From: Tuctoria greenei
Lineage: Eukaryota > Streptophyta > Magnoliopsida > Poales > Poaceae
Reading direction: 5' to 3'
DNA: 64,000 bases
NCBI GenBank assembly: GCA_036927565.1
Contig: JAYESD010000002.1
Span: 222,707,882-222,771,881, forward strand
Shown: piece after piece, positions 55,079-64,000 of the stretch
Layout: every line of letters starts with the position of its first letter
How positions within the stretch are numbered: position 1 is the stretch's first letter
Made by a program: the position numbers and the translations under genes
The notes under the pieces: generated by a model
Told to the model about the DNA's origin: nothing
Databases searched by the model: none
Seen by the model: the letters and a program-made list of their open reading frames with translations, nothing else

Positions 55079-55380
55079 GGTGTTCTTGGCGCGGTTTTGG
55101 GAAGAGAGGAAGAGTGGTTGTACGAAGAAGACGATGGCATTCCCGGGTGATCTTATAGCATAGTAGCAGCCTGGTTGTTCGTCTCTCGATGCGGGCAGTA
55201 GTGGTGATGGGACGCGGAGAGGTTCCAATTGAATTCAAAGATGCGCATGCATTGCACGCATTTAAGGCACCTCGGTAACTGGCGCGCACGTAAGCTCGGT
55301 GCGCCCGGTCGCATCAGCCGTCTGTACAAATGGCTACGTCTTCAAGGATCAAAACTTATGCAGCAAACAACAACATATAA

Positions 55381-55968
55381 TACTTCCTCCACCCCAACTC
55401 AACTCTATTTCTGTTTTGGTCAAACTTACCTTTGACCAATTATTTATATGGAATTTATTAACTTCTATAACATGTACTAGATTATATATTATGGAAATAT
55501 TTTCATGGTGAATCTAAAAGTACAATTCTTGTATTGTTAAAATAGATCAAAAATAAGTAAATCATTGGTCAAAGATAGATTTGACCAAACCTAAGGCTCC
55601 CTTTGGATAAGGAATTGAAAAACACAGGAATAGGAAAAACATAGGAATTGAAATTGTATATTTTTGCAATCCTATAGGAATTGAAAATATAGGAATTGAG
55701 ATGAAAAGCCCTTTGGCAGCATCATAGGAAAAACAAAGGAACCTACAACATGAGCCAGGAAAGAAAAAGAGGTACAAGCTCATGTTAGGTTTCCTACAAA
55801 GTTTAGTGAAGGAATCCATTCCTATAGAAACTACCCTTTTTTTTGTCCTGTGAGCCAAATGATCATGTAGGAAAAAATCCTTTACAAATCCTATCCTTCA
55901 ATATTCCTTTGCCATTCCTTCAATCCAAAGGGAGCCTAAAAATAGAGTTGACATGGGACACAAGATGG
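55381..55968. mobile_element. MITE with TACTTCCTCC end, host of a nested Tourist MITE
   Basis: The left arm (CAACTCAACTCTATTT, then GGTCAAACTTACCTTTGACC) and the right arm (GGTCAAAGATAGATTTGACC, then AAAATAGAGTTGA) are inverted repeats. The right arm is interrupted by the Tourist element at 55,595-55,936. The outer right end is degenerate. A second right end of the same family, intact (GGAACGGAGGGAGTA), lies at 56,768-56,831. Confidence 0.6.
55595..55936. mobile_element. Tourist-type MITE (PIF/Harbinger), nested
   Basis: 342 bp with terminal repeats GGCTCCCTTTGGAT...ATCCAAAGGGAGCC and the 3-bp target duplication TAA (55,592-55,594; 55,937-55,939), the Tourist signature. The interior repeats AGGAATTGAAA-type words. 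Confidence 0.85.
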
Positions 55969-56284
55969 AGGTTATGGTGCACCGGCACATCGGACCGTAC
56001 GTGTACTCTGCCAGCCGTGTAGCTTCGTTTTATATTTTATTCCTTAGGCTTAAAAGTTTCCTCATCCTCCTTGTTTGCTCTTTCCTAGGCTTAAAAGTTT
56101 ATATTTTACAATATTTTTACATATTTAATATGCACATAGGATATATCACTTGATAGTTTTGCAAAAAAACATGGAGGAGAAATATGTATATCCCATGCAA
56201 CTACGTAAATCCACCCGAATTAATTAGCTAGTTATTTTTTAAGATGATAAAAAGTTATTATCTTTTTCTATGTGAGGTGGTTGG

Positions 56285-56500
56285 GGTAGATGATGTGGCA
56301 TAATAGCTTATGTGGCATGCCAATGTGGATGTCAACCTCAGACTAAGGATGAAAGTGAAATGGTTGTGTGAAGTCGAGGGACTAAATAATTGACCCATTT
56401 GAAAGTTCAAGGACCAAAAATTGAGTTTTGATTGAAAGTTTGAGGATGAAGCTGGGTATTGTGCCAATTCTAAATGAGCCAAGAGCTTGCGAGCTTGATG
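56285..56500 (+). repeat. dispersed repeat, copy 1
   Basis: Contains GGACTAAATAATTGACCCAT and GAAAGTTTGAGGATGAAG; a second direct copy is at 60,348-60,560. Probably pieces of the same transposon family. Confidence 0.7.
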
Positions 56501-56950
56501 AGCACCGTCATTGTTTTGAGCAGCGATTAGTTTATGGCATCATCAAATCTAGAGTAATTTTTCTAGATCACTTGGGGCCGGAAAATTAGTTAACATGCCA
56601 TATATGCGGAGAAATATTAGGATATGCTGCCTTTTGCTTGTGTTGAATAACCCTGCACCATGGACAGCATATCCGACACTTACTTCTGGTCGCCAGGATC
56701 ATTCTGCCCCAAGTCATCTGGGGCGGCAGGCGGAGGACCTTGATCATCACGATAAGGACCAAGCAAGAAATCATTGGTCAAAGGTAAGTTTGATCAAAGA
56801 TAAAAAAAGTTGAGTTGGAACGGAGGGAGTACATTACATACCGCTTTGCAGGCCCCGCTGCGGGTGATCTCCTGCCTCCTAGCAACTCCAGCGACTAAAG
56901 TAGCATACAACTACACTTTAGAAGCCATAAATCAGTGCTCGTCTTTTGTT

Positions 56951-57030
56951 TAGCCCAGCTTGCATCAAAGGAAACTCACGGGACAGTTAAAAGGAATAGA
57001 ATCCTCCGGAAGGGAAAGACATTCATCCGT
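56951..57030 (+). repeat. direct repeat left of the F-box-type pseudogene
   Basis: TGCATCAAAGGAAACTCACG followed by AATCCTCCG and ACATTCAT words; its partner is at 58,124-58,205. Confidence 0.65.
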
Positions 57031-57203
57031 TTTAGAAGCCATAACTATCACTGCGCGTCTATGCACATCTCATCGTCTTCTCCGCGCGTACAAAATACGC
57101 ACAATCCTCTTCTCCGCAACACACACTAGCCATCCTCTTCTCCGTGCGTACTCTTCCTCTTCGTCTCTGTCGCGCGCGTCCTCATTGGTTCCCTTTGAAG
57201 CCC

Positions 57204-57965
57204 ATGGAGTTCCCCTTGCCGCACGATATTGAAGTCCTGATCGCGGGGTGGGTCACCACAACCTCCCTGCTGCCCATGGACGACCTCCCCAGTCTGCGTG
57301 CCACCTGCAAGGCTATGCACGCAGCATGTCGGGATCGCATCGTGGGTAGGCACGTGGTGCTGGAGTGGGAGAGCATCTGCAAGGGGAGCTACGACGCCCT
57401 CATGGAGCACCTGGCAATCGTCGGCAACCCTCATGTGTGCTATGTCACTGGGTTCAACCTCGTCTTCAAGGACGGTTGCGCGTAGCTGGGCTCCCAGTTC
57501 CTTGCCTGAGCGACCGCGAATGGCCACATGACGACAGCCTACGTCCTCGCCATGCTCCGCTACGACGCCGACCGCGAGGCCCACGACGCCCTCGAGTATA
57601 TTCAGCAGGTCGAAGGTGAGGCCCACATCTTCTACAACACGGTCGGGTCTGTCGCGATGAAGTGGACCAACACGGAGTGCTGCCATTGTCGGCATGAAGC
57701 CATGGAGAGTGTCTATGGTGTCGCCTAGACGTTCCTGGGTAGGCCTCCTCCAGGACCACCACCGGTGGCGGTGCCCAATGACGATGACGCTTGGTGCTGC
57801 CCAACAGGGGGTAACCAGGGAACTGCCCGCTGCAGCAGGCAAGGGTGGGAGGAGTGGAGAGTCTTCTGTACTGAGAACTGTAGGATTAAGCACGAGCATG
57901 ACCGGTTCTACCGTCAGGCGTTGTACTCTATGTGTTATATTCCCTCCATTCCCTTTTGGATATGA
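57204..57965 (+). pseudogene. F-box-type gene with C-terminal zinc-finger-like region, inactivated
   Basis: ATG 57,204 (CCCATGG) and final TGA 57,963-57,965, one frame of 254 codons interrupted by TAG 57,483-57,485, TGA 57,507-57,509 and TAG 57,726-57,728, with no frameshift. The N-terminus (LPHDIEVLIAGWV, then LPSLRATCKAMHAAC) matches the F-box-like start of a large grass family. The middle has GHMTTAYVLAMLRYDAD (Sel1-like). Two Cys-rich parts follow: CCHCRHEA, and WCCPTGG with VFCTENCRIKHEHDRFY. F-box proteins select substrates for SCF ubiquitin ligases. Three stops make this a pseudogene. Family assignment is from recognition, not a search. Confidence 0.72.
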
Positions 57966-58123
57966 TGCACCCCTAGTTCTCCCAACGCCAATTAAATGAG
58001 AACAAATGGAGTATATAAAATAGACCTTTATAAAGCATGTTGATGTGTTTCCCCTATATATGCCCGCTCGTCTCTGATGAATGTTGCACTTGTTGTGTTT
58101 CCCCTATGCGCGCTATCTTTTTT

Positions 58124-58205
58124 TAGCCCCGTTTGCATCAAAGGAAACTCACAGGATAGTTTAAAAAAATGGATTCCTCCGTAAGTGAAATACATTCAAT
58201 CATAG
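58124..58205 (+). repeat. direct repeat right of the F-box-type pseudogene
   Basis: TGCATCAAAGGAAACTCACA, partner of 56,951-57,030. Confidence 0.65.
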
Positions 58206-58493
58206 TTTGGAACAAAGGAAATCAGTGTCCCCTTCCGACGGAAATAAATTCAGCATATTCCTCATTTTTCTTCGCGATTTCGCCAGATATGTAGCACAAC
58301 AGACCACCATCTTTTGGTATCATCAACTATGGACAAAACCGATGGGCGTCGATGGAGAAGTTTTCTACCAATGAGCGACAAGCAGCGAAGAAACAAATCT
58401 GCCTGAGAGGAACACATGGTGTACTACTTAGTATTTGGAGGTTGCGGTTTCTTTGGAGTCTCCGGAGTATTATATTATAAAGCAACACAAGAT

Positions 58494-58721
58494 GGATACG
58501 GGATGCACCTGGGGGCAAGTGCATACCGTTCTCAGATGGTGCCACCTATTTCTAGCAGTTCGATCTACCGTCCATGATCCTCAATAGCGCGCTTCTGAAC
58601 TCAAATAGAAGCTAAAATATCTCAACTATCACAATCAGGGAACGACGATTGAAGACACGAAGGTAGTATGTGGGACCATCTGAGAACGGTATCCACTTGC
58701 TCTCCGGTGCATACCGTATCC
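58494..58721. repeat. inverted repeat with about 50-bp arms
   Basis: GCATACCGTTCTCAGATGGT in the left arm is matched by ACCATCTGAGAACGGTATCC in the right arm (58,675-58,694), and GGATACGGGATGCACC by GGTGCATACCGTATCC. Loop about 110 bp. MITE-like; no further evidence. Confidence 0.65.
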
Positions 58722-59214
58722 AGAAATTTTTTCTCCCACAGCATGAGTGGTGGTAGCTAGAGGTGACACCGTATGAACCGCCGTGTATAGGAGTAGTGGT
58801 AATGATGACACCGCATATAGGGGCATAGGGCCAGTGGTAAAACTTCTGGCCTGTTCTAGTCCTTGCAATAATAACATCGCGACTGTTCAGATTTTGGCAG
58901 GAAAACAACATGACAAAACGTGAATAGAAAAAACACCAAAAAACAAGAACAAAAACACAACATAACGACTTGGATTAATCTGAGTCAATTGATTTCCTGT
59001 TCTACAGTTTCGTTCTCCAGGCTCTTTCACCTTAAATCTCGTACGTAGTACCTATTTTTTTTCTAACATTTCTCTCTTCCTTTGTTTTCTTTTCTGGAGT
59101 TCATTGTCTCCGTTCTAGAGGCCCACGATGTGGAGGGTCACACAATTCGATTCACGCACAAAGTGGGTTAAAGGGGAAAATTTGGCGTTGTTAAAGGAGA
59201 TGTTTTTTGATAAA
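58722..59214. other. intergenic, no supported gene
   Basis: Nothing recognised apart from A- and T-rich stretches. Confidence 0.4.
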
Positions 59215-59380
59215 ATGAGAAATTTTTAATTTCACACGCAAAGGGCCCAGTGTATGCGGGGAAAACAATTTATTCTTATAAAAACCATGGTTTACATCCC
59301 TCTCTATTATCGCAACGGCTCGACGCGTCCCATCGGATTCACTCGCAGTTTTTTAATTTGACACGGTAAGGGCCCGGGGC
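59215..59380 (-). repeat. flank-only remnant of the duplicated gene block (copy D)
   Basis: AATTTCACACGCAAAGGGCCC (59,228 on) and TATCGCAACGGCTCGACGCG (near 59,308) match the 5' flanks of copies A and B. The gene itself is not recognisable here. Confidence 0.55.
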
Positions 59381-59750
59381 TTATATAAAAAACATCCACC
59401 CCGTACACGCCTCCTCCACGTTCTGTTCGACAGCGTCCGCATGCTGTCGAACGGAGCGGGGCCGAGTCTTGTACGACATCTGTTTCCAATCGGATGTGTA
59501 ACTACAATAGCGCGCATTGCCTTATATTCTCGTTGCAACGAGCTCAACTTTTCGAGGTGGGACAAATCGTTCACATCTTGTCAAAATCGCTCGCACAAAT
59601 TCGTTACAGACACCGCGCGCGGGGGCAGACGTAGGGAATATGCCAGGTGACCAGTGCACAACCTGGGTCCAGGTACCAGCATGAAAGTGACGAGGATATG
59701 GTTCCTGGAATTAATCATGGTGTTATCCCAGTAATGTCGAGCCATCATAC

Positions 59751-59878
59751 GACCTCGTTTGGATAAGAGTGGATCCACTTCAATCAAAGTGGATTGGAGA
59801 GTATTGAGATAAAAATTAGTTCATTTTCCACTTCAATCCTCTCCAATACAAGTGGATTGAAGTTACCCAAACAAAGCC
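59751..59878. mobile_element. small MITE, Tourist-like
   Basis: 128 bp with ends GACCTCGTTTGGATAA / TTACCCAAACAAAGCC (imperfect inverted repeats), internal ATCCACTTCAATC inverted pairs, and TAC on both sides as a possible 3-bp duplication. Confidence 0.6.
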
Positions 59879-59929
59879 TACATGATCATCACGACAAATA
59901 ATGCAATTATGCTCGGATGTGTCGTACAC

Positions 59930-60260
59930 GTCTTGATTTTCTCTTATATATTATTGTTTGAGGCTCAATGATCGTGTTTTGGGGCGTATAGCATGTGCAT
60001 GGACAACTAGCAGAGTATGAAAGACCTCGATCATGTATGTTTCATATCGATGTGAATTATATACTACGTGTAATTTCTCTTTTTGATGTTAGATATCGTC
60101 TAGAGTTGTAGGCTCGTTGATCATGCATCGTTGGGGCGTAGCATGCATAGACAATACCACAAACTCTGACGATATCCATCATCAAAAAGACAAAACACGT
60201 ACGTATTGGTTGATCATGTTTGGGATGCATGCATGTTAGACATAGAAAAGCCCTCGGTCA
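59930..60260 (+). repeat. further units of the CATGTTTGATGAC repeat
   Basis: GAGGCTCAATGATCGTGTTT, GGGGCGTATAGCATG and AAAGACCTCGATCATG repeat the same order as at 47.5-48.6 kb, without TA expansion. Confidence 0.7.
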
Positions 60261-60347
60261 TGTTGTACAAAACTAACAAGCATACCTCATCTATGATATG
60301 TACGTATGTATGATTAACTAACATGCATACCTCATCTATGATATACC

Positions 60348-60560
60348 GGGGTAGATGATATAGCTTATGTGGCATGCCAATGTGGGTGTCCAACTCAGAC
60401 TAAGGATGAAACTGAAACGGTTGTTTGAAGTTGATGGACTAAATAATTGACCCATTTGAAAGTTTAAGGACCAAACTAAGTTTTGATTGAAAGTTTGAGG
60501 ATGAAGTTGAATATTGTGCCAATTCTACACGAGCCATGCTTGAGCTTCCCAGCTTGATGA
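60348..60560 (+). repeat. dispersed repeat, copy 2
   Basis: Direct copy of 56,285-56,500. Confidence 0.7.
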
Positions 60561-60920
60561 TCTCAAGCTCGAAAAGTTCGAGTAAGCTCATTTATTGTTG
60601 TCATCTATGATATGTACGTATGATTAACTAAACTATATAATTCTATTAAAAATATTTTATGGGACACAATTTTTATATATGATCGAAAAAAATAATGTGC
60701 AACATCGTCCACCTTCGCCTACTCCATTAATTAGTTGTGAACCTAAATTACTTAGTAGATTCTGTTGTATATACATGAATTCTTGACTCGACTCGAGGTC
60801 GACTTGGTGTTTATCAAACTCAAGCTTAGAAAGACAAGCTCGCTCGAGTTTGAATTGTTGACAGACCTGTGGGGATCGGAATCCCATCATCCGAGGATCT
60901 CATTGGGTGGTGTCGTGCGA

Positions 60921-61023
60921 TGCGACACCCAACAATATACAAGAACAAAACGAGAATAAAACACAAGACGAAGTCTTTTATTTATCTTACAGCGGAAGTT
61001 TTACAATACTAGCAGAAGGAAAG

Positions 61024-61113
<90 letters not shown>

Positions 61114-64000
61114 TAGATACGCTCTCAGCACTATCTATGCAAAAGCAAAGTCATCCATGTCCTGGATGCTTCACACTAGCAACACGCAAGTCACGGCGGC
61201 GTGCAGGGTTTCCACTCGGCTGTACACCCTGGAGGTGGTGCAGCCTCATCATCAAACCCTTCATCAATTGTATAACCTGCAAAACTCGTTAACTACAAAC
61301 GTGAGCATAAGGCTCAGCAAGACTAACCCGTCTCACTAGACATATGTAAGGGGGACACTAAACATAGGTAAGGTGAAGCATAAATGACTCGCCTACAATT
61401 GGATCTTATAATCAGGTTTTAAGTAGCAAATGACATTATCCAAGCACGGCACATCATGGGTTCCACAATCAAACAAGAAACGCTTTGCTGATGATATGAC
61501 ATTCCCAGAGCACATAATGCTATTATAGCTAAAGTATGGGGAAACTGTAAACTTTCATGTGACTATCTCTAAATCATACAAGGTTGCAAAACAATTATAA
61601 TTCAATACAATTTATTTCCCTTACTTCTCCAGTATTTACTATGTCACGGCGCAGTGAACAAGTGGTACTCTATTACCGCGAGGGACGGTGATTGCAATCA
61701 GGACACACCCGGACAACACGACACATACGTCATTCGGAAGTGTTAGCGAGCACACCTGTACCTACATAACACTTCAGTACTAGGCGTATATGGCAACCTT
61801 TCAGAAGAAACCCGAACAAGCCCGTCTCACCTCTGCAAACAGAAGGTCTCCGCACGGAACACGTCATGTGTTCGCCGACCGATTTACACCTTACTGTCCT
61901 CAACCCACCCCTATCGATGGTGGGTTAATGGGCCTCGACACCCCAGTTATCGAGTTATGTCAGTTTATTGGATTCCATATGTCCATTATGTCGCCGATAT
62001 AATTCAAGCTTGTCCGAAGGGGCCGCATACAGACGGGCCTTAATTGACACAGGCAGGGCTATGCGACCGAGACTCAATTATCGCTGCTTCCTATCCATCC
62101 CCTGCCCGGTCTCAGTTTTATTATATTAAACCATTAATCAATCCTGTGAGATATGTCCTACATTTCTCGCGAGTAGATTCCAACTACTCGACTTCTACCG
62201 GATTTCCTATACATTAGCAAAGCAGTTACTACAGGTCAAACTGTAACTCGTTCCAACCAATCCCTGGGATTTTTGGTCATGCAAGTGGAGTATCAATCAT
62301 CCTAAACGTAATGCACATTTCATATGCTAATCATCATAGTGATAAAGTAAAATTTTATAAACGACTTAAATGCAAACCGGGGCTTGCCTAGTTGCAGGTC
62401 AGAGTTGGGGTTAATATCTGGAAGGTGCTCTTCCAAGGCTTCTTGTTCTTCCTCGACTTCGGTCACTATACGATATGCATATAACATGTATATAAATGAC
62501 TTTGATTATTACTAAGACCATAATTTAATCTATGGTGATCATTATATGATAGGGACCTTAATTGGCTTTGGAACTTTGATGGTAGATACTAGGGAATATG
62601 ATCAAAGCTCTTGCAAAGAACAGAAGATGATCAAAGTATATCGTTGTCTCTAAAATCATGGCAAGTATTAAACTTCCAAGACTTTTAAAGAAGAAACTAT
62701 AGCTTGAACATAGCTGCCAGTTGATAATCATGATAGAGGAAGTTGTCCTAGTTCTAGCAAAATTTGTTTCATAAATTTCTAAGCTTTGGTGAAGGAGTTA
62801 TTGAATTTCTAAGTTGGCAAGAATTTCTGGAATTATTTATATTTGAATTTTAGCTTTTAAATAAATATTCAGTTTGTAACTGAATTAGGACTATGATATT
62901 AGGTCAATTAAATCCAAGATTTTTATAGGAACTAGTATATGACAAAAGAAGGTTCAGTCCAAATTTGGGACATAATAAAGCAACTGAACATCTGTAAAAA
63001 TTCAATAACTGAAAAGGGTAATTGAACTATACAGAGGGTTAAACAAGTGCAATGGCTCCCAAACTTTTCCTGTTAGTCAAGAATAGGATAGTGCATTTTA
63101 TGTGAATATTGGGGATTTTTCCAGTGGCAAGTCATCTGGAAAAATTGCATTTGCATTTGATAAGATTGTTTTATATAGAATTTATCTGTGAGTTTCACAG
63201 AACCTAATTGGTACTGATAGAAACTAGAGCTCAAGGGCTTTCAAACAAAATTTGTTTGAATATTTTTGGAGCATCCTACAGAAAGTTATGGATTTTCTAA
63301 GTTGGAGCCAAATCTGGAATTAAATTCTAATTTGAATTAAACCATGGGTCCCACTATTTTAAAATGGACCAATGGCATTTAAACCACACGGGGACCACAG
63401 AGATACAGCGTGCTGCCACTACCGGGGCCACACATGATCCGACGGGTTAAAAGGCGCTGACACGCGGGGCCCGCCGCGTCGTCTTCCTCCTCCCGACGCG
63501 GGCGGCGCGCGGGGCTCCCGCGGCGGTGTTCTCCGGCGAGCCTCGACGGATCTGCGTTCCCGGCCACCGCATCATCTAAATTTTGGCAGCCAACCTTAAT
63601 TTTACGCGCTGAGCACGATGGTAGGGTCGGGGAGGCTTGCCGACGATCGGAAATAGTGGTGCATCGGCGGCGGCGACAGCTAGGGTTCCGACCATGTCGG
63701 AACCTTCGCTCCGTGGCTAAACTCTTCTAAAAATGCTGGGGAAAGACTCCTGGAACCACTAGGAAGGTGTTGGGAAGGTGAGATGGTCGTGCAACGGTTG
63801 GCAAAAACATCATCGACGGTGACCGAAACAACTTCTTAATGGCGGAGGGGAAAACTCGTAATTCTCGAGCTACGGTTGATTATTTTTGGTGATTCCAGTT
63901 CGAGAGGGTGTGCAAAGAAGTGTAGAAACTATTTTCTAACAATTGTTGAGAGTGATCAAGTGTGGAACTCGAATTGAAAGAATAACCGAGGGAGTTCATA
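60921..64000 (-). repeat. probable long gypsy LTR, minus strand, running off the right edge
   Basis: The left end TGCGACACCC follows a TGCGA that could be its target duplication (60,916-60,920). The architecture copies the solo LTR at 27.8 kb: a transcribed-type segment near the end, a TTGCCT...TCGG block near 62,385-62,465 (compare 29,075-29,150), an AT-rich middle, and a GC-rich block at 63,400-63,700 with GCTAGGGTTCCG. Nucleotide identity to the solo LTR is low. The other end is outside the window, so this is inference from structure. Confidence 0.5.
61026..61111. repeat. (TA)n microsatellite
   Basis: Pure TA run of about 43 units inside the probable LTR. Confidence 0.95.

Noticed and set aside
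1..64000. Prokaryote-style operons, phage, CRISPR or defence systems
   Set aside because: Gene structure, LTRs, introns and MITEs are those of a grass nuclear genome; no bacterial-type gene cluster is present.

Overview
This window is a transposon-dense stretch of a plant nuclear genome, almost certainly a grass (Poaceae) and possibly rice-tribe; the species cannot be fixed from sequence alone. The evidence is Ty3/gypsy and Ty1/copia LTR elements with plant initiator-Met tRNA primer sites, CACTA termini with a Ptta/En-Spm-type gene, Tourist- and Stowaway-type MITEs, GT-AG introns and (TA)n runs. Nearly all coding capacity belongs to mobile elements. The host-type genes seen are decayed copies: a WRN-like exonuclease, an F-box-type gene, and three copies of an unrecognised small family.

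Layout. 1-11,671: 3' part of a Tat-lineage Ty3/gypsy element (gag, protease, RT, RNase H, a second archaeal-type RNase H, integrase, a two-exon antisense gene, 3' LTR); its 5' LTR lies left of the window. It sits inside a Ty1/copia element on the minus strand (11,672-16,956). 16,957-17,633 and 25,405-25,990 are the two halves of a GC-rich sequence split by a complete, very young gypsy element (17,634-25,404; 1,171-bp LTRs with 2 differences, target duplication CTTCC) whose gag-pol frame runs into its own 3' LTR. 27,366-32,391 is a second, truncated copia; its LTR holds a 3.2-kb solo LTR (27,761-30,989, duplication TCCTA). 32,392-32,996 is another LTR fragment. 33,000-33,845 and 35,616-about 43,250 are two CACTA elements with outward-lying bodies, separated by 1.77 kb of the same LTR family as the solo LTR. 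The second CACTA has its gene split by a non-autonomous gag-only gypsy element (37,890-42,426).

43.3-60.9 kb is a mosaic of MITEs, microsatellites and duplicated blocks. A small minus-strand gene recurs at 46.4-47.0, 50.2-50.8 and 54.7-55.1 kb, with a flank-only fourth copy at 59.2-59.4 kb. A short repeat with a CATATATAG core recurs between them and has expanded into (TA)n in some copies. The WRN-like pseudogene is at 52.2-52.8 kb and the F-box-type pseudogene at 57.2-58.0 kb. 60,921 to the right edge looks like another long gypsy LTR.

No tRNA, rRNA, CRISPR array or intact host gene was seen. Most interesting are the intact spliced antisense gene inside a retrotransposon whose sense polyprotein is broken, the young gypsy element with LTR-encoded C-terminus, its gag-only relative with a large unrecognised central region, and the outward-facing CACTA pair.
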